From: Progne subis subis
Taxonomy: Eukaryota > Chordata > Aves > Passeriformes > Hirundinidae
Assembly: GCA_022316685.1 (NCBI GenBank)
Contig: JAKJHU010000038.1
Coordinates: 792,384-856,383, forward strand
Length of the DNA: 64,000 nt
Direction: 5' to 3'
Part shown: positions 13,301 through 25,530 of the stretch, piece after piece
How the letters are laid out: each line of letters opens with the position of its first letter
How positions within the stretch are numbered: the stretch's first letter is position 1
Notes under the pieces: model-generated
Told to the model about the DNA's origin: nothing
Databases searched by the model: none
The model's input: the letters and a program-made list of their open reading frames with translations, nothing else
Program-made: the position numbers and the translations under genes

Positions 13301-15420
13301 AACGATATTCAAAGGCATCTTCTGTTCCATAAATGCAAAGCTGACAAACAGAAATCTGGAGGACTGGTTCTAGTTTATGGCATATCACATACATCAAAGA
13401 TCAGCCTTTTATTCTCCCATACATTGGTTTTTAAAGCTTCTTTAATATACAGAAGCACAATCAAGGAAGAAAGACTTGCAACTCAGCTGCCACTCCCAAT
13501 TCCTTACCCATCTTGATTTCTTAATCAGAAAATTAATTGGGCCTTGGAATCTTAATTTTTCTTAAATCTCTTCAGATTTAATCAGTGTGTTCTGCTGGAA
13601 GCAATCTTTCACTTAAGATTTCATACCAATGTAGCTAGAGTAACCATGTCATTTCCTGCATCAAATACATCAAAGTTATGTGTGTTGGGTTTTTTTAACT
13701 TTGTCCTATGCTTCAGTTTTGGTCTCTTTGCTCTAAGGAAAGAGTATGTTTTATTTCTTGTTTGTACTGGGGGGTGAATCTGTTCTACTGCAATGCAGTC
13801 TAAAATTAACAAATTCCCAGGGAAAGAGGAGCAGATGCCTCCTCCTGTGCAGTGTGCTGGTACAGGAGCTGACAGCAGTGGCAGGGATGGTTTTCACAAC
13901 AAATGCCTTCCCGGTTGCACGTGGTATGGAAGCACAGATTCTTGGTATCATTATTTAATTAAAAGGCAGAAGGCAGACTATGCTGTGACCAAGTGCTGCC
14001 ACTATTATTTAATGACACCTCCCAAACATGAGTGCTGTCACAGCGGTGAGAGACGTAGCCTCCCTTATCCCTAACTTGGGCATTCAATTTACTGTTTGCG
14101 GTGTCCCAGTGAATACTTTGATTCCCTAATGAGATGGGAGGGTAGTTTTTTTCCAGATTTAAAGCCTGTTGTTGCAGAGATCTGGCTCTGACATTTGCAG
14201 GAGGAAGTTGCCTTGAGGGCAGAGGGCTGCATTACAGCATTTAACAGCCTGCTCAGGTTGCCATCACATATGGGGTCAGCTAAAAGCAGTGCAGTCCCAT
14301 GGCAAGGTGCCTGGTTTGTGGTTTGTCTTGAATTGAACCTTTCTAAAGAGGCTTATGAATGCTTGGAGAGAGTTTTACATTTTGGCTTTGTTTAAAACCC
14401 AAGGTTTTGCCCCAGCATTAAAGTCATTGCCACATGCTGAGAGGAGTCTTGCTTGGCTTTGCTCCTTTTCACTCCTGTGCACGCGGCAGCTTTGAGCTCC
14501 CTCTGCTTCCTCAGCATGGGGGACTCCTCAAGGGTGGGAGTTCCTCTGAGGTTTGTTAAACATGAATTCAGCCCAGCTGAGGATACAAGGGTGTGCCAAG
14601 AGTGCTGGAGTATGGCTCACCCCAACCCATGTGAGAGTCTCCCACAATTGTCCTCTCATCCATTTACCCCTGTCTGACCTCCCCAAGGCCCGGTGAATCC
14701 GAGATGTGGGACACTGCTGTGCCACACAACTGTGTGTGGCACCTGTCTCATCCCAGCCATGCTAGAAGGCATGTGCTGGGTCTTGAGTGGCTGGAAGTTA
14801 CCTCGTGCTATGTGAATGGGAGCTGCTGCAAGATGGGCTGTTGGACTCCAGCGCTGTTTTCTTCTCTAGTCCCAACAGGAGCCAGCAGCAACTCCCTGTC
14901 CCCTCCGTGCCTTCCTCTCCTTTCAGCTCTGTGAACTGCTCAGTGATGGCTATACACAAATGCCTGTACCTGCCCTCTGCTTTGCAGGATTAGGAAACAA
15001 GTAAAACACCAGCCATCTGTGTGTTCCAGCAATCACAACAACATCCACAGAGCGTGGACTTTCATTCACAAATATTAATTAAAAAACCCTCCTTCATATG
15101 TGCCTGGGAAACAAGCTGCAGCTCATTATAGCTGTATGCTTTATGAAAGCTTTGTAAGTGGTGAGTACAAGATACCGGGTAAAACTTTAACAACATGTAA
15201 TGACATCCGAGTTGCCTATTTTCTGGAAAATGTATTGAAATTGCCAGTTTTGGCCCTGGGATTAGGCTGTAGCACAGCACGCTTGGGAAAATTCAGGAGT
15301 AAAAATACAAAACAGCTTGACAGAGACTAATAGAAAAAGGAAAAAAAGGCTATCTTAAAAGCTGGTGGCAGGCCAACATGAGTATTTAGAAATTAAATCC
15401 TAAATCTGATTTGTGGACTA

Positions 15421-16139
15421 GCAGCAGCTGATGAGTGCTGCGGGGAGCAAGGGGCAGCTTCGAGGTCCGTGCGTGTCCTGGCTCTCCGGAGGGTTGCAGG
15501 TGCCGTCCTCGGGCCGGCTCAGCGGCAGTGCCAGCTGGGCAGGGAGCTCCTGTGGGGCCGCTCTGCCCCCTCTGCCCCAAACCTCCCGACAGACAGGCTG
15601 GACGAGTGCCAGGAAAAATAAAAAGCCGTTGGCTGTGGAAGGTTTAAGGTGTCTGTTGATGCCCAGTTTGGTCATGCAGCTACAGTCCTGCTTTCGAAGA
15701 AGTCAAGGCCCTGTACACTGGCTCTACCTCTCCTCAGCACTTGCATCCATCTTGCATTCGAGGAAGATGAGGATTTTAGGTCTTGCAAAACCAGCCAGGA
15801 GAGGAACCTAGAGCGCACCTAAAATGTATCATGAGCCCATCTACAGGTGGTGGTTGGATGCAAGTATGGAGAAGGAAGTACTCGTTCCATGGGAGACACA
15901 TGCTGTAGCGGACACAAGGCTACAAAGGCGTGTCTCTCCTGTCCCGGAGCAGGGACGGTGCCGCTAAGGGCCTGGCACACCTGTGCCCTCAGGTCTTGGC
16001 TGCGAGGTAGGTTCCTTTGCTCCCCATGACGTGCTGTCTTTCACTTTCACTGCTAATTGGCACTTTTTAGCCATTTTTGCATGTGGAGTGTGTTAACGTA
16101 GGATAGGGTTATTATCAAATTAATTAGGAGCTCCCTCCA
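15421..16139. other. GC-elevated DNA before the 16.2 kb island
   Basis: Segment 15421-15610 is GC-rich, with open frames on both strands that have no family signature. The rest is mixed composition. It may be the shoulder of the island that follows. Confidence 0.4.
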
Positions 16140-16560
16140 ATTATTCCTGCTGTGCCTGCCGGGCTGTCCCCGCTCCCCCCGGCGGGCCGATTGGCTCCCA
16201 CACACCCTTTGAAGGCCGGGCGGTGCCCCGGGCTCTCTGCGGCGCCGCTGCCGCCACATCCCCGCGCCGCCGGGGCCCGCCAGGTGCCGGGACGGAGCGA
16301 GCTCTGGAGACGAGATGCTGCTCCCAGAGGGAAGGGTGGCTGCCCCGGCTCGGCTCCAGCCAGAGGGTGACACTTCTCCCTGCACAGGTAAGCGCGGGGG
16401 CTTTAGGCTGGTCCCGCGCCCTGGCGGGGCTGGGCAGCGTGGCTTTGGGCGGGATGCGAGAGGGCACGGCAGGGACGGCCGGAGCGCAGAGTTTATCCCA
16501 GCACCAGCCTCGCCTCCAGCCAGGGGGAAGCTGCAGTACCCGGTGTCGGAAACAGATGAG
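16140..16560. promoter_or_regulatory. Isolated CpG-rich island about 21 kb upstream of SP3
   Basis: This block is GC-rich with many CpG dinucleotides (GGCGGGCCGATTGGCTCCC, GCGGCGCCGCTGCCGCC, GCGCCGCCGGGGCCCGCC), set in AT-rich DNA. It holds an inverted CCAAT box (CGATTGGC near 16188). Such islands usually mark promoters or distal regulatory sites. No known gene was recognised downstream on either strand. Confidence 0.55.
16315..16387 (+). other. Possible first exon of an unrecognised transcript
   Basis: An ATG at 16315 opens 24 codons plus one base (MLLPEGRVAAPARLQPEGDT...) that end at ACAG|GTAAGC, a near-perfect donor at 16388. It lies in the CpG island, about 125 bases after an inverted CCAAT box. 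The peptide matches no family I know, so a lncRNA exon is as likely as coding. The frame stays open past the donor to 16668. Confidence 0.2.
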
Positions 16561-16599
16561 GCTCTCAGGCAGGGGCCAGGGATTTATATCCTGAAACTT

Positions 16600-17230
16600 G
16601 CAACATACAAAACCACAAAAGCAGCTGAAGCCGACCAGCATGTGGACATTTGCTTAATTGAGAAATAAGCACATAGTTGCGGGTCAGTGACTATACAGCT
16701 GATTGGCTGAGGCTATTTTATTTTGGAATAATTTACAGTTGTTAAATGGATTTGGAAAAGCCTTAATAGTGGTTATTAAACTATTGACTTAGCCTGACGT
16801 GTTCAGTGTAGTAATCCGTGTTTGTGTTTGTGGCTGTGATGAGGCTGCTGGAGCTGGGAAAGGTGCTGAAGCGCTGTCAGCCCGGGCAGAGCTCCTCCTG
16901 TGTGGACATCAGCAAAGCTCTTTGGATTTTATCTGGGTCAGAAGCGATGCTCTGCTTCCCCATAGGTACAAATTCATTATGTGCATCCCCATCATCATCT
17001 ATTGAAACTAGTTTAATGTCAAAACCCCCTCCTGTACAAAGAGTGACTTTTTTGCACCTGTGCAGAATCAAACTCGTTTTAAACTGTGCGATGAATAACT
17101 TCAAGTGCAGCACTTGTCGAGTTTGGCCTTCTGGCCAGCAGTTCAAACTGTTCACATTCATTTATACCACGGTGCAGGATACATTTGCTAAGGACTACAG
17201 AACACATATTTTATGATGCGTGGAAGAAAT
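16600..17230. promoter_or_regulatory. Candidate conserved-type non-coding block beside the 16.2 kb island
   Basis: This AT-rich but non-repetitive sequence contains TTAATTGAGAAATAAG, CTGATTGGCTGAGG (inverted CCAAT), several homeobox-like cores and GCACCTGTGC (E-box). The texture is that of a regulatory element rather than neutral DNA. This is a judgement from reading, not from alignment. Confidence 0.2.
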
Positions 17231-17594
17231 CCCTCCAAATGAACTAAATATCTCTTCTACTCATCATGTCTCCTGTCCACAGGTGATTTACAGAGCAATT
17301 CTTATTTTCTTTTTATTGTTTTCTTTTGTACGATAGTCAAAAAGCCAGTGGACAGATACTTAAAAGACAAATCCCCTTTTTTTTGCTCTGTTTAACCCCT
17401 AAAATGCGCACAGTACTAAATGCTGGTCTTGCCTGAAACACGGTTCTGTGGGCTGGCAGCTATGTGTTCATGTGGAAGCTTTGCTAGAAGGAATGGAGCT
17501 CTTGAATGTTTTACAAAAACATTTTTTTCCTCTAAATTGCCAATTGATGACCAAACTCCAGTAGATGTCAGCCAGGAAGGAGGAATGTTAAGCA

Positions 17595-17735
17595 GTCGGA
17601 TTAAAAACAGAAAAAAAAGAAAACAAAAACCAAAAGAAAAACAAACAAAGCAGAAACCAACCAACCAAAACAACCCAAAACAAAACAAACAAACAAACAA
17701 GAAACCCAACCAACCACCACAACCAAAAACTTTCC
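17595..17735 (+). repeat. A/C-rich low-complexity tract
   Basis: This purine/C-type repeat is built from AAAAC, CAAA and CCAA units, including (ACAA)n and CCAACCAACC runs. The open frames on both strands here (Lys/Gln/Asn-rich or Phe/Leu-rich) are composition artefacts. Confidence 0.85.
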
Positions 17736-20700
17736 CCTGCAGATTTTGGCTCCCCTGTCTCAGATAATATTATTGTTTCATTAGTTGCCCAGTTAACGAG
17801 AATCCCTCCTGGGAGAGACAGGCCCAACATTTCAAAAGGAAAACAAACCATCCCATAAAGCCTCTCATCCCTGTTAATTTTCAAAGAAAAATATAATTCA
17901 AGACTCTTTTAAAATATGATACGGGGGTGGAAAAGGTCATAGGCTCTGAGGGCACCTTTGGAGTCATGTCCAAGGGCTGCTGTGTGCAGCTGATGGCTGC
18001 AATGGTTTTATTTGCTCCCCATCCTCTTTTTAAATCTCTGCTTTGGAAGCACATCTTTGGTGTGAATAACTCTCTAGACTGAAAGGGGATTTTGAGGCTG
18101 CAGGGGAGAAGAAAAGCCCCACCTATTCAGCAGCGATTACAGAAATGCTGTGAGGCCTGTTGCAAGGAGTCCTGGTGTGAAGTGTGACCATCTCTCTGGT
18201 TTGGGCAAACCCTGACCTGCAATGGGAAATTCCCTGCTGAGGCTCTTTGCTGGCCAGGACTCCTACGCCAGCCCAGTTGCCTGGCACACTTGTTGATGTG
18301 CCAGAGATCGTGTTATTGCTTTTCCAACCATTTCACAGGCCTAAGGTCAGATGAAAAGGTTCCTCTTCTGACAGCATTCCCAAGTTTTTTGTGTGCTTAG
18401 CAGTGCAAACCCAGGTAACAGCAGTGACAAAACTCTGGACATTGCACTCAAACAGTTGCATCTTGATACGTCCTGGTGATGCAGAAGTTCATTTGCAATG
18501 TGCAGCCAGGTGAGAGCTGTTTTGTTTTACTAATTATTATAAATTTTTATTTACTGATTTTTTTTTAACATATCTGGACATATTTTCTTCCTCTTGCCTT
18601 TTTAACAATGGTCACTAGTATTTCTACTTTAGAAAGCCCATGTTCTCATTTAATTTATTCTACAATTGTTCTCTAGTCTTAGAGTTGAGAGCTATTCCTG
18701 TATTAAATATGTAATGCATGAGTACACTCAGTGGATATTCTTGCAGTATTTCAAATGAGAGTTGCTACTTTCCCCCCATACTTAGTTATCCAATAGGAAA
18801 GAACAACATGAGTATTTTCTATCATGGAATGAAAAGCACACAAAAATTTGGGGGCTCCACATATTTCAGAACTGTGTAATGTCACTGTATTTACCTCCAA
18901 ACATTCTGTGAAGTGTCCCATGTGAGGGCACTAACCTAGATAGTTTACGTAAGACTGTAGAAATTCAATTCCAGAAATGAACCTTCGTGTATCTCTAGGA
19001 ACAGCTGGAGAGGCTCAGGTCTACTCATCCTGCTCAGTATGGACACGAGGAATTTGGATTAGATGCAGATGGAGTGGGGATTTTGTTAATGACAGAAAGA
19101 GAGGCAAACATGTTGAGGCATAACTGCCTGAACGCAGTCACAAAATACCTGTGCACATATTTCTGACTTTAAACAATGAACACTGTAAATATGCTATCAT
19201 GCAAGAGGAAAAGCATATGTGAATGTAACAATATGCCATTACCTCTCCAGCAAAGAAGCATTTTCATCACTCATTCATATCCCATTGAATCAGCACAAAG
19301 ATTCACTGCTGGCTGTTAATTATCCTCTACAAAGACCTGGTTATTGTGTTCAATTTTAGTAAAGACACAGTTGTTATTGTAGTGTATGTACATAGAGAGA
19401 GAATGGTACCTCAGGGAGCAGGGAGGAAAGAAATATGCTTGTGTAGAATTTTAACTAGGAGAGTTCTGTTGCACTGAAGGGATTCATAGGGCAGGATTTT
19501 GATATGTGCCTCAGGAAATTAAGCTTTTTCAAGACAAAAAACCTTGCTGTGACTCTCTGAATATGTGATACCACTCAGTATTTGAAAGACATCAGCCACT
19601 TAAAAATAGCTTGCTGTTACTTAAAAGAATTTTTAAGACTACTTTCACTGAAGGGTAGACAGGAGGAACTGGCCTGTTTTTCTCTGAAGTCCGTGACCCT
19701 CCAATCACATCAAGGAAGGTGTATGCAAGAGTTCACAAGGCCCATTCATCTCCCAGGGGTTTTTGAGGGGCACTTGGAGGCCACCAGCCAAAGGCAGCAA
19801 TCCACTTCCTCCACACCAGCATGGTGGAGGAACTGGGACCTTACACAGGAGCTTTCTTGGCAGGACCCAGTGTCACAGCAGGAGAGTGCCAGCTGGAACT
19901 GAGCTTGGGCTGGGTGTGATGCTGGGGTCACCAGGATTCATTGGAATTCAGGAAAAGAAGAGCTGGGAACAATGGCGAGTTATGCCAGGGAACCATGTAT
20001 TTTGTGTGCTGAACTGCTGCAAACGCTGCAGTCACTTGGCACTTTAGAGGGCTTAGGAAAGATCCACTGAGGGTGCTATTTTAGAGGGTGAGTTCTTTCC
20101 CACATGCCTTCTACCACCTGAATGTCAGGCAGGAGGAAGCAAAGCCTTGAGGCACTTGGGCTGCTGAAGTCACTGCTGCTGGTATGAAGCAGGTAGGTGG
20201 CTCTAGGCCCATGTGGGAGGACTAGCCTTGCTCAGAGGCAGCAGAGCAGCTGCAATGAAGTCAGCCTCATTCCCCATTTCTCACTTCTACTCAATGCCTC
20301 TCTTCTCCTTGTTTGTGCAGGGATAAGTACAGAGTTCAGAGTGGCTGTTTTTTCCAAGTGTGCAAGTTGAAAGGACAGGAGAAAGCATGTAACTTTGGGT
20401 GGAAATACTGAGGAAAATAAGAAAGCAAAGGAAACAAAGCTGAAGGAAGATAATTGAGACTTCTATGAATACCAAGACCAGCTAGCTATGAAGGGAACAC
20501 AAAGAAAATACTGGGTCAGGAAAGTGAAGCAAGAACTTTGGGATGGGACATAAGAAACCACAAGGCATGATAGGATGATCACCGTTGGTCACTGAGACAC
20601 CAGCCATGGCTCAGCCCTGTTGAAGTGCCTGCCTCTGCCACACCACTTGGATGTGACTCTGGTAGTCCTGCGGCCATCTGCTTGACTAGACTCCAGCAGA

Positions 20701-22930
20701 ATGGGACAATTTCTTTTGCAGTCCCTTGTGGTTAATCCAGTATAGCAGCTAAGAAATCAGCACCAAAAGGCTCCATTTACTTAGGAGTTACTTGGATCCT
20801 TGCCTTGCATGCAAAGGAGACACCTGTGTAGGCTACCCCCAGAATCCCACATTTGGGCTGATTCAAACAATGAAATAGACTGATTATACCTTCTGTCCAT
20901 CTGTCAGCACTGTGTTCAGCATTAAATCCTGTTCAGCTTGGAGCAGCTACTTTTCTTTGCACCACTGTACTGGGAAGATTAGTATTGGTTCATGCTCAGA
21001 AACTTCCCACTCAGAGCAGCTAGAAACAGTTCATTAATGAAGTGTGGTACGTTGTTTCCTTTGCTTCTTTTAAGTTCTTTGGTGGGAAGTGCCCACTGCC
21101 ATATGGACGACAAGAGCTGCGGAGTGTCTCTCCTATGATGAGACCTGATATTTAAAGCTGATGTTTGCTGCTCAAATGATATCTGTGAACAAGCAGGATT
21201 CCAATGCATTTCTACTATTCACAGCTTGGAAAGCGTTGCAAGACCATTTTTGTCAGTATGTCTTCCTGTTACCAGAATTATTTTCTGCGTTTTGGCATAC
21301 CCCTGGGTTAGAAGGGAAGACCGTAAATAATTTTAGGGTTTTTAATAGTGTTACTACAAATCGTGTAGTATTCTAATAGCTGCTTGTAAAGTTTATTTAG
21401 GAGAGACTTGTATCACATCTGTGTAAATTTTTATGTTTAATATTAAAACATGTTGAGAGGATTTTAAAGGTATGTTTCCTACTGCTTTTTAGTGATGAGT
21501 CAGAAAATAGTTTTGATGCCCCTTCTGCCTCTGATTTTCTTGGCCTTCGGCCATTGTCCTGCAGCTGGAACTGATGCACAGTGTACCTTCCAACATCTCA
21601 CTGGCAGCACAAGGGGAAAATAGCCCTCAGCAAAATTCTGTGGGAGACATGCTGTGCACCGTGTGTAAAGCTGGTGGATCAAAGATATAAACTAGGAGTA
21701 GGTGGGGTTTTCTTCCAGTTCCTGCAGGGGGTAAGACTTGTCTTAACCAGATTCTATCTAGGAATGAAAAGTCTGTGTGGAAGAACAGTGGGTCTTCTGG
21801 TTTCCTCAGTGTTTGGACTGTTTTTATCAGGCTTATAATAAAAGGATACCAAAATTAATGTGCAGAATGTTTCAAGAGAAACAATCAGCTGGCCAGCTTC
21901 TAAAGGGTGTATTTTTACTCATGTCCCAGAAGTTCAAGTGTGATCAGGTTCAGGTGCTCAGGTGGAGCAACAGAGCGGGCAGATTTCTTTGTGCTCTGAC
22001 CTGAGGAGTAGGGACAGTTTGCTTTCCCTCTTCCCCTCCATGCTTTTCCCTTCATTCAACCAAGCAGTCTGACCACCCAGTGCTGCAGCATTTCAGTGCT
22101 ATTTTGCATCAGATGCACACAATCCAATGCATGGGTTTTTTTAGTATATAAATTGCATCTTCTTGATATGACCATTCTAATCTATTTCTAAAAGTCCTGC
22201 TTCCAGTAAATGGTTGTCATCTTCTTATGGCTCAATCCAAACCATGGTTAAAGACTCTACAACAAAGGAAGGGTGCATTTGCTCATGTACCTTTCAGTTT
22301 TGGCCTGAATACTGTCTTATATGGGGTTAGTCTTTATGCACAAGATAATGAAACACCAAGGCAAATGTTGATCGGAATTCTGAAAGCTGTTGGAGATGAG
22401 CTGGGATCTCTGTTCAAGAAAATGCGTATCAAAATCCAGAACTATTAGAGTGATATTTGTGATCACATGATGATTTCACACATTGTGTTGCAGCAACAGA
22501 GGGAATTCCCTCAAGGCCATTGTTTTCTGGTGGATGCTGTGGTTAATGGCATTCAGGGCAGCACTGTTGGAAAGGAGCAATTTAGCTAGACCAACAGATT
22601 TGAGGGGTTTGGGCCCCCATAGCAAGGCCTGGATCAGCCCAAAACACTCGTCAAGGACACACCTGAAGAGAGAGAAGTCTAAGCAGTGCTGGGCCACAAG
22701 GTAGGTGACTGCAACTTTGGGCTGGTTTGCGCTGCGTAACAGAGCTCATTTGGGATTTCAGCATGGAAGCAAATGTGTGTCAACAGCACAGGTGAGGGAT
22801 GGAGTGAGTAATCTCACAAGATATGTGAGAAAAACACAGAGATGAGATCAGCCATGGGGGAAGTAGATCAGAGGTTGGGTAAAAGTGAAAAAGAAGAAAA
22901 ATGGGGGGAAGAGAGTTATTCTGCCTTCTT
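17736..22930. other. Non-coding intergenic DNA
   Basis: I saw no exon with convincing splice pattern or domain, no RNA gene and no clear transposon. The composition is mixed. Confidence 0.55.
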
Positions 22931-23455
22931 TAGAATCATAGAATTATTTAGGTTGAAAAAGTTCTTTAAGATCATCAAGTACAGCCATCCAGCACTGCCA
23001 AGTACACCACTAAACCATGTCCCTAAGCACCACATCTCTCTGGGCAGCCTATTTCAATGCTTGATAACCATTTCAGTGATGAGATTTTTTCCTAATATCC
23101 AATTTAAACCTCCCCTGGCACAACTTGAGGCTGTTTCCTCCTGTTCTATTGCTTGTTCCTTGGGAGAAGAGGCTGAATCCCAGCTGGCTACACTCTCAGG
23201 TAGTGCAGAGTCATGAGGTCCCCCTTGAGCTTCCTTTCTTTCAGGCTAAACACCCACAGCTGCCTCAGCTGCTCCTCATAGGACTTATTCTCTAGACCCT
23301 TCAGCATCTTCATTGCATTTTTCTGGACATGATCCAGCACCTCAATGTCTTTCTTGTAGTGAGGGGCCCAAGACTGAACACAGATTTTGGGATGTGGCCT
23401 CACCAGTGCAAAGTACAGGGGAACAATCACTACTCTGGTCCTGCTGGACACAGTT
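22931..23455 (-). repeat. CR1 LINE 3' fragment, antisense orientation, with ORF2 remnant
   Basis: The fragment starts with TAGAATCATAGAATTATTTAGG, the reverse complement of the CR1 3' end. It continues through the typical segments read in reverse, including GAGGCTGTTTCCTCCTGTTC and GCACCTCAATGTCTTTCTTG. On the minus strand about 23190-23380 keeps the ORF2 C-terminus (HYKKDIEVLDHVQKNAMKML, LENKSYEEQLRQL). The element is 5'-truncated and cannot retrotranspose. It is the longest and best-preserved transposon in the window. Confidence 0.95.
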
Positions 23456-25411
23456 TTTGGGACTAAAACAACTACCCAGAGTAAGCACTGAATCAGAAAC
23501 ATTTTCTTTGTGTGAAGGAATCTAGCACGTTTTTTAGAACAAAAACTGCCCCGAAAATGAGAGTCTGCTTCCTGGGGTGGAAAAAAGAAGCCCATTCAGC
23601 ATGAAAGGGGTTAAAAAGTATCAGGAGAGGCTTTATCCTTCTCCTACTCATCCTTTACCTTTTCCTAGGAACCACATTTCCTGATTAAAGGATATGTTAG
23701 GTAAACCATGCAAATTACTTTTTTTAATATATGATTACACTTCAAATGTAAAAACACACATGTTGCACTGGGCTCCTTTTGGGCTTTTCCATGAGTGAGC
23801 GTGTGTGCCTAAGCCATGTGCTGCCTTACCCACGGCTCTGCAGGGCTGGCATTGCAGGAGCAGCCAGAGAGCAACAGGGCAGAACAGCCAGGAGAGCACT
23901 GGGTGCCTGGGACCGGAGCCCTGGTGGGAGAGGAGCTGGCAATTTTCTTTTTGACAGAGACCAAATGTTGAGACAAACCATTTTTGTAATGGCCAGATAA
24001 GATGGCAGCAGGAGCGGCAACTGTGAAACAGCCGGTGCCTCTGGACAAGAGAATGTTACATCTTTGTTTTGGTTACTTTTAATATCTTCCTGCTATTAAC
24101 AAGGATCCTGCTGGATGCCCCTTCCTAGATGCAGGCAAGCTGCTGGAGCGAGATGTGCCTGTGTGATCCGTCCCACAGCTGGCAGAGTGGGAATGCCTTG
24201 GCACCCCTGGGAGCCTGGGTGTATCTCACATGCCAACCAGGGCAAGTGAAGGGAAGGTCTGTGTGGCCACCAGGTCAGCGTGTGGGGGCATTTTGATTTA
24301 ATCACATCTCATATATGGCCAGGGGTTTCATTGTGTTTTTCAGCTTTGTCTTTTCTGACAGTTTTAGATACCTCATGTAGGGAAGGTAGTATCTTTTAAA
24401 GAGTACATTCTATATTTGGTAGTGAGCGATTTGAGGCATGAATGTGTCTGAAGGAGAAAGGCTTTTCAAGCAGCATGCTGCTGGCTCAAAGGATCCCACA
24501 AATTCTGCTGGGCCCTGCCTCTGAGTCGTGCTGCCCTCTCACTAGCCTCAGCCTCGAGGAATCAATTTGGGAACTGCTCGAGACTCTGCATGATATTCCT
24601 TCAATGGACTCTTTCTACTCAAAAAGGAAAATCCAGGGAAATGTCAGAGATGGGCAGGTGGCAAGGCTTGAAAACCAAGCAGAGGTGATTGAGAGATGAG
24701 TACCATCCCACAAGGAAACAGCTACTAATATTGCACAGGCTTGGAAGAATGTTTTGGGGTTTTATTAAGTACAGCACAACCTTAAATAGAAAAGGTGGAA
24801 AACCAGATCTAATTTTACTTCAGCCAGCATATTGGCAGTAGAATTAATTGAAAAAATGTTGGGAATGGCCTCTATTAACATCCATTCTGAAAATCTCAAG
24901 TTGTCTCTAACACCCTGAGGGCTGTAAGAAGACACTTCTTGCAGCCAAGCCTGTGTGAAATGGTCCAAAGCAGAGAGCAGCAGCAGATCTGTGGGGGCTT
25001 TGCAGGATTTCAGGCTCAGGCTTTGAGGCACTCAAGAGGACACTGAGATGCTGCTGAATTCAGAGCCTCTCTCACCATTGAATGCCTCAAGTTGTTCTCC
25101 TTCTGCATAACTACAGGTGCACAGTACAGGCAGAACCTGGGCTGGGTGAATTTGGGAGCTGTGTCTGCAGCTGGTCTGCTGCTTCCAGGAATGCCAACGG
25201 ATGCTGTGTGGCAGCACTTGCCAAATTGTGAAGGTATGTGGAAAATCTACAAGGGGAAGGAAAACTATTTCCCAAAGAACAGAATGGAGCACTAGTTAAA
25301 ATAGATTCTTAGTCAGGAAGAGAGGACAAGGAAGAATGTTTATCCATTCTTCTTCTTTAAGATAGAAAGATGGTGAAATGGAAGATGGACTGGGATTAAA
25401 AAAATGGGAAT

Positions 25412-25530
25412 TTATTTCTTGGTTCTGCCATAAGACTTCACATGTAGTGAAGCCTCTGGCAAGGCTCTTGATGCTCTTGCACATCTCACTCGTGTCTCTG
25501 AAATGGGGATAATCCCTTCCAAAATCAAAA
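25412..25530 (+). repeat. MIR/L2-like ancient relic, sense
   Basis: The order TTGGTTCTGCCATAAG, GAAGCCTCTGGCAAGGCTC, TGCACATCTC and GTCTCTGAAATGGGGATAAT follows the conserved tail of MIR and L2 elements (CTCTGCCACT.., GGCAAGTCACT.., CTGTGCCTC.., TGTAAAATGGGGATAAT). Divergence is high, so the call is tentative. Confidence 0.45.

Larger units (their letters stand above)
5260..15420. other. Non-coding intergenic DNA
   Basis: This is a 10 kb stretch with no credible exon, transposon of length or RNA gene. It contains AT-rich, homeobox-motif-rich blocks (about 5930-6300 and 6640-6830), a short GC hairpin near 7842 and a C-rich tract near 10360, listed separately. Confidence 0.6.

Noticed and set aside
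16141..16641. 166-residue minus-strand frame over the 16.2 kb island
   Set aside because: No domain, skewed composition and overlapping frames on both strands; best explained by CpG content.
17416..17884. Hydrophobic Phe/Trp/Leu-rich frames that look like membrane proteins
   Set aside because: They are translations of the A/C low-complexity tract read on the minus strand.
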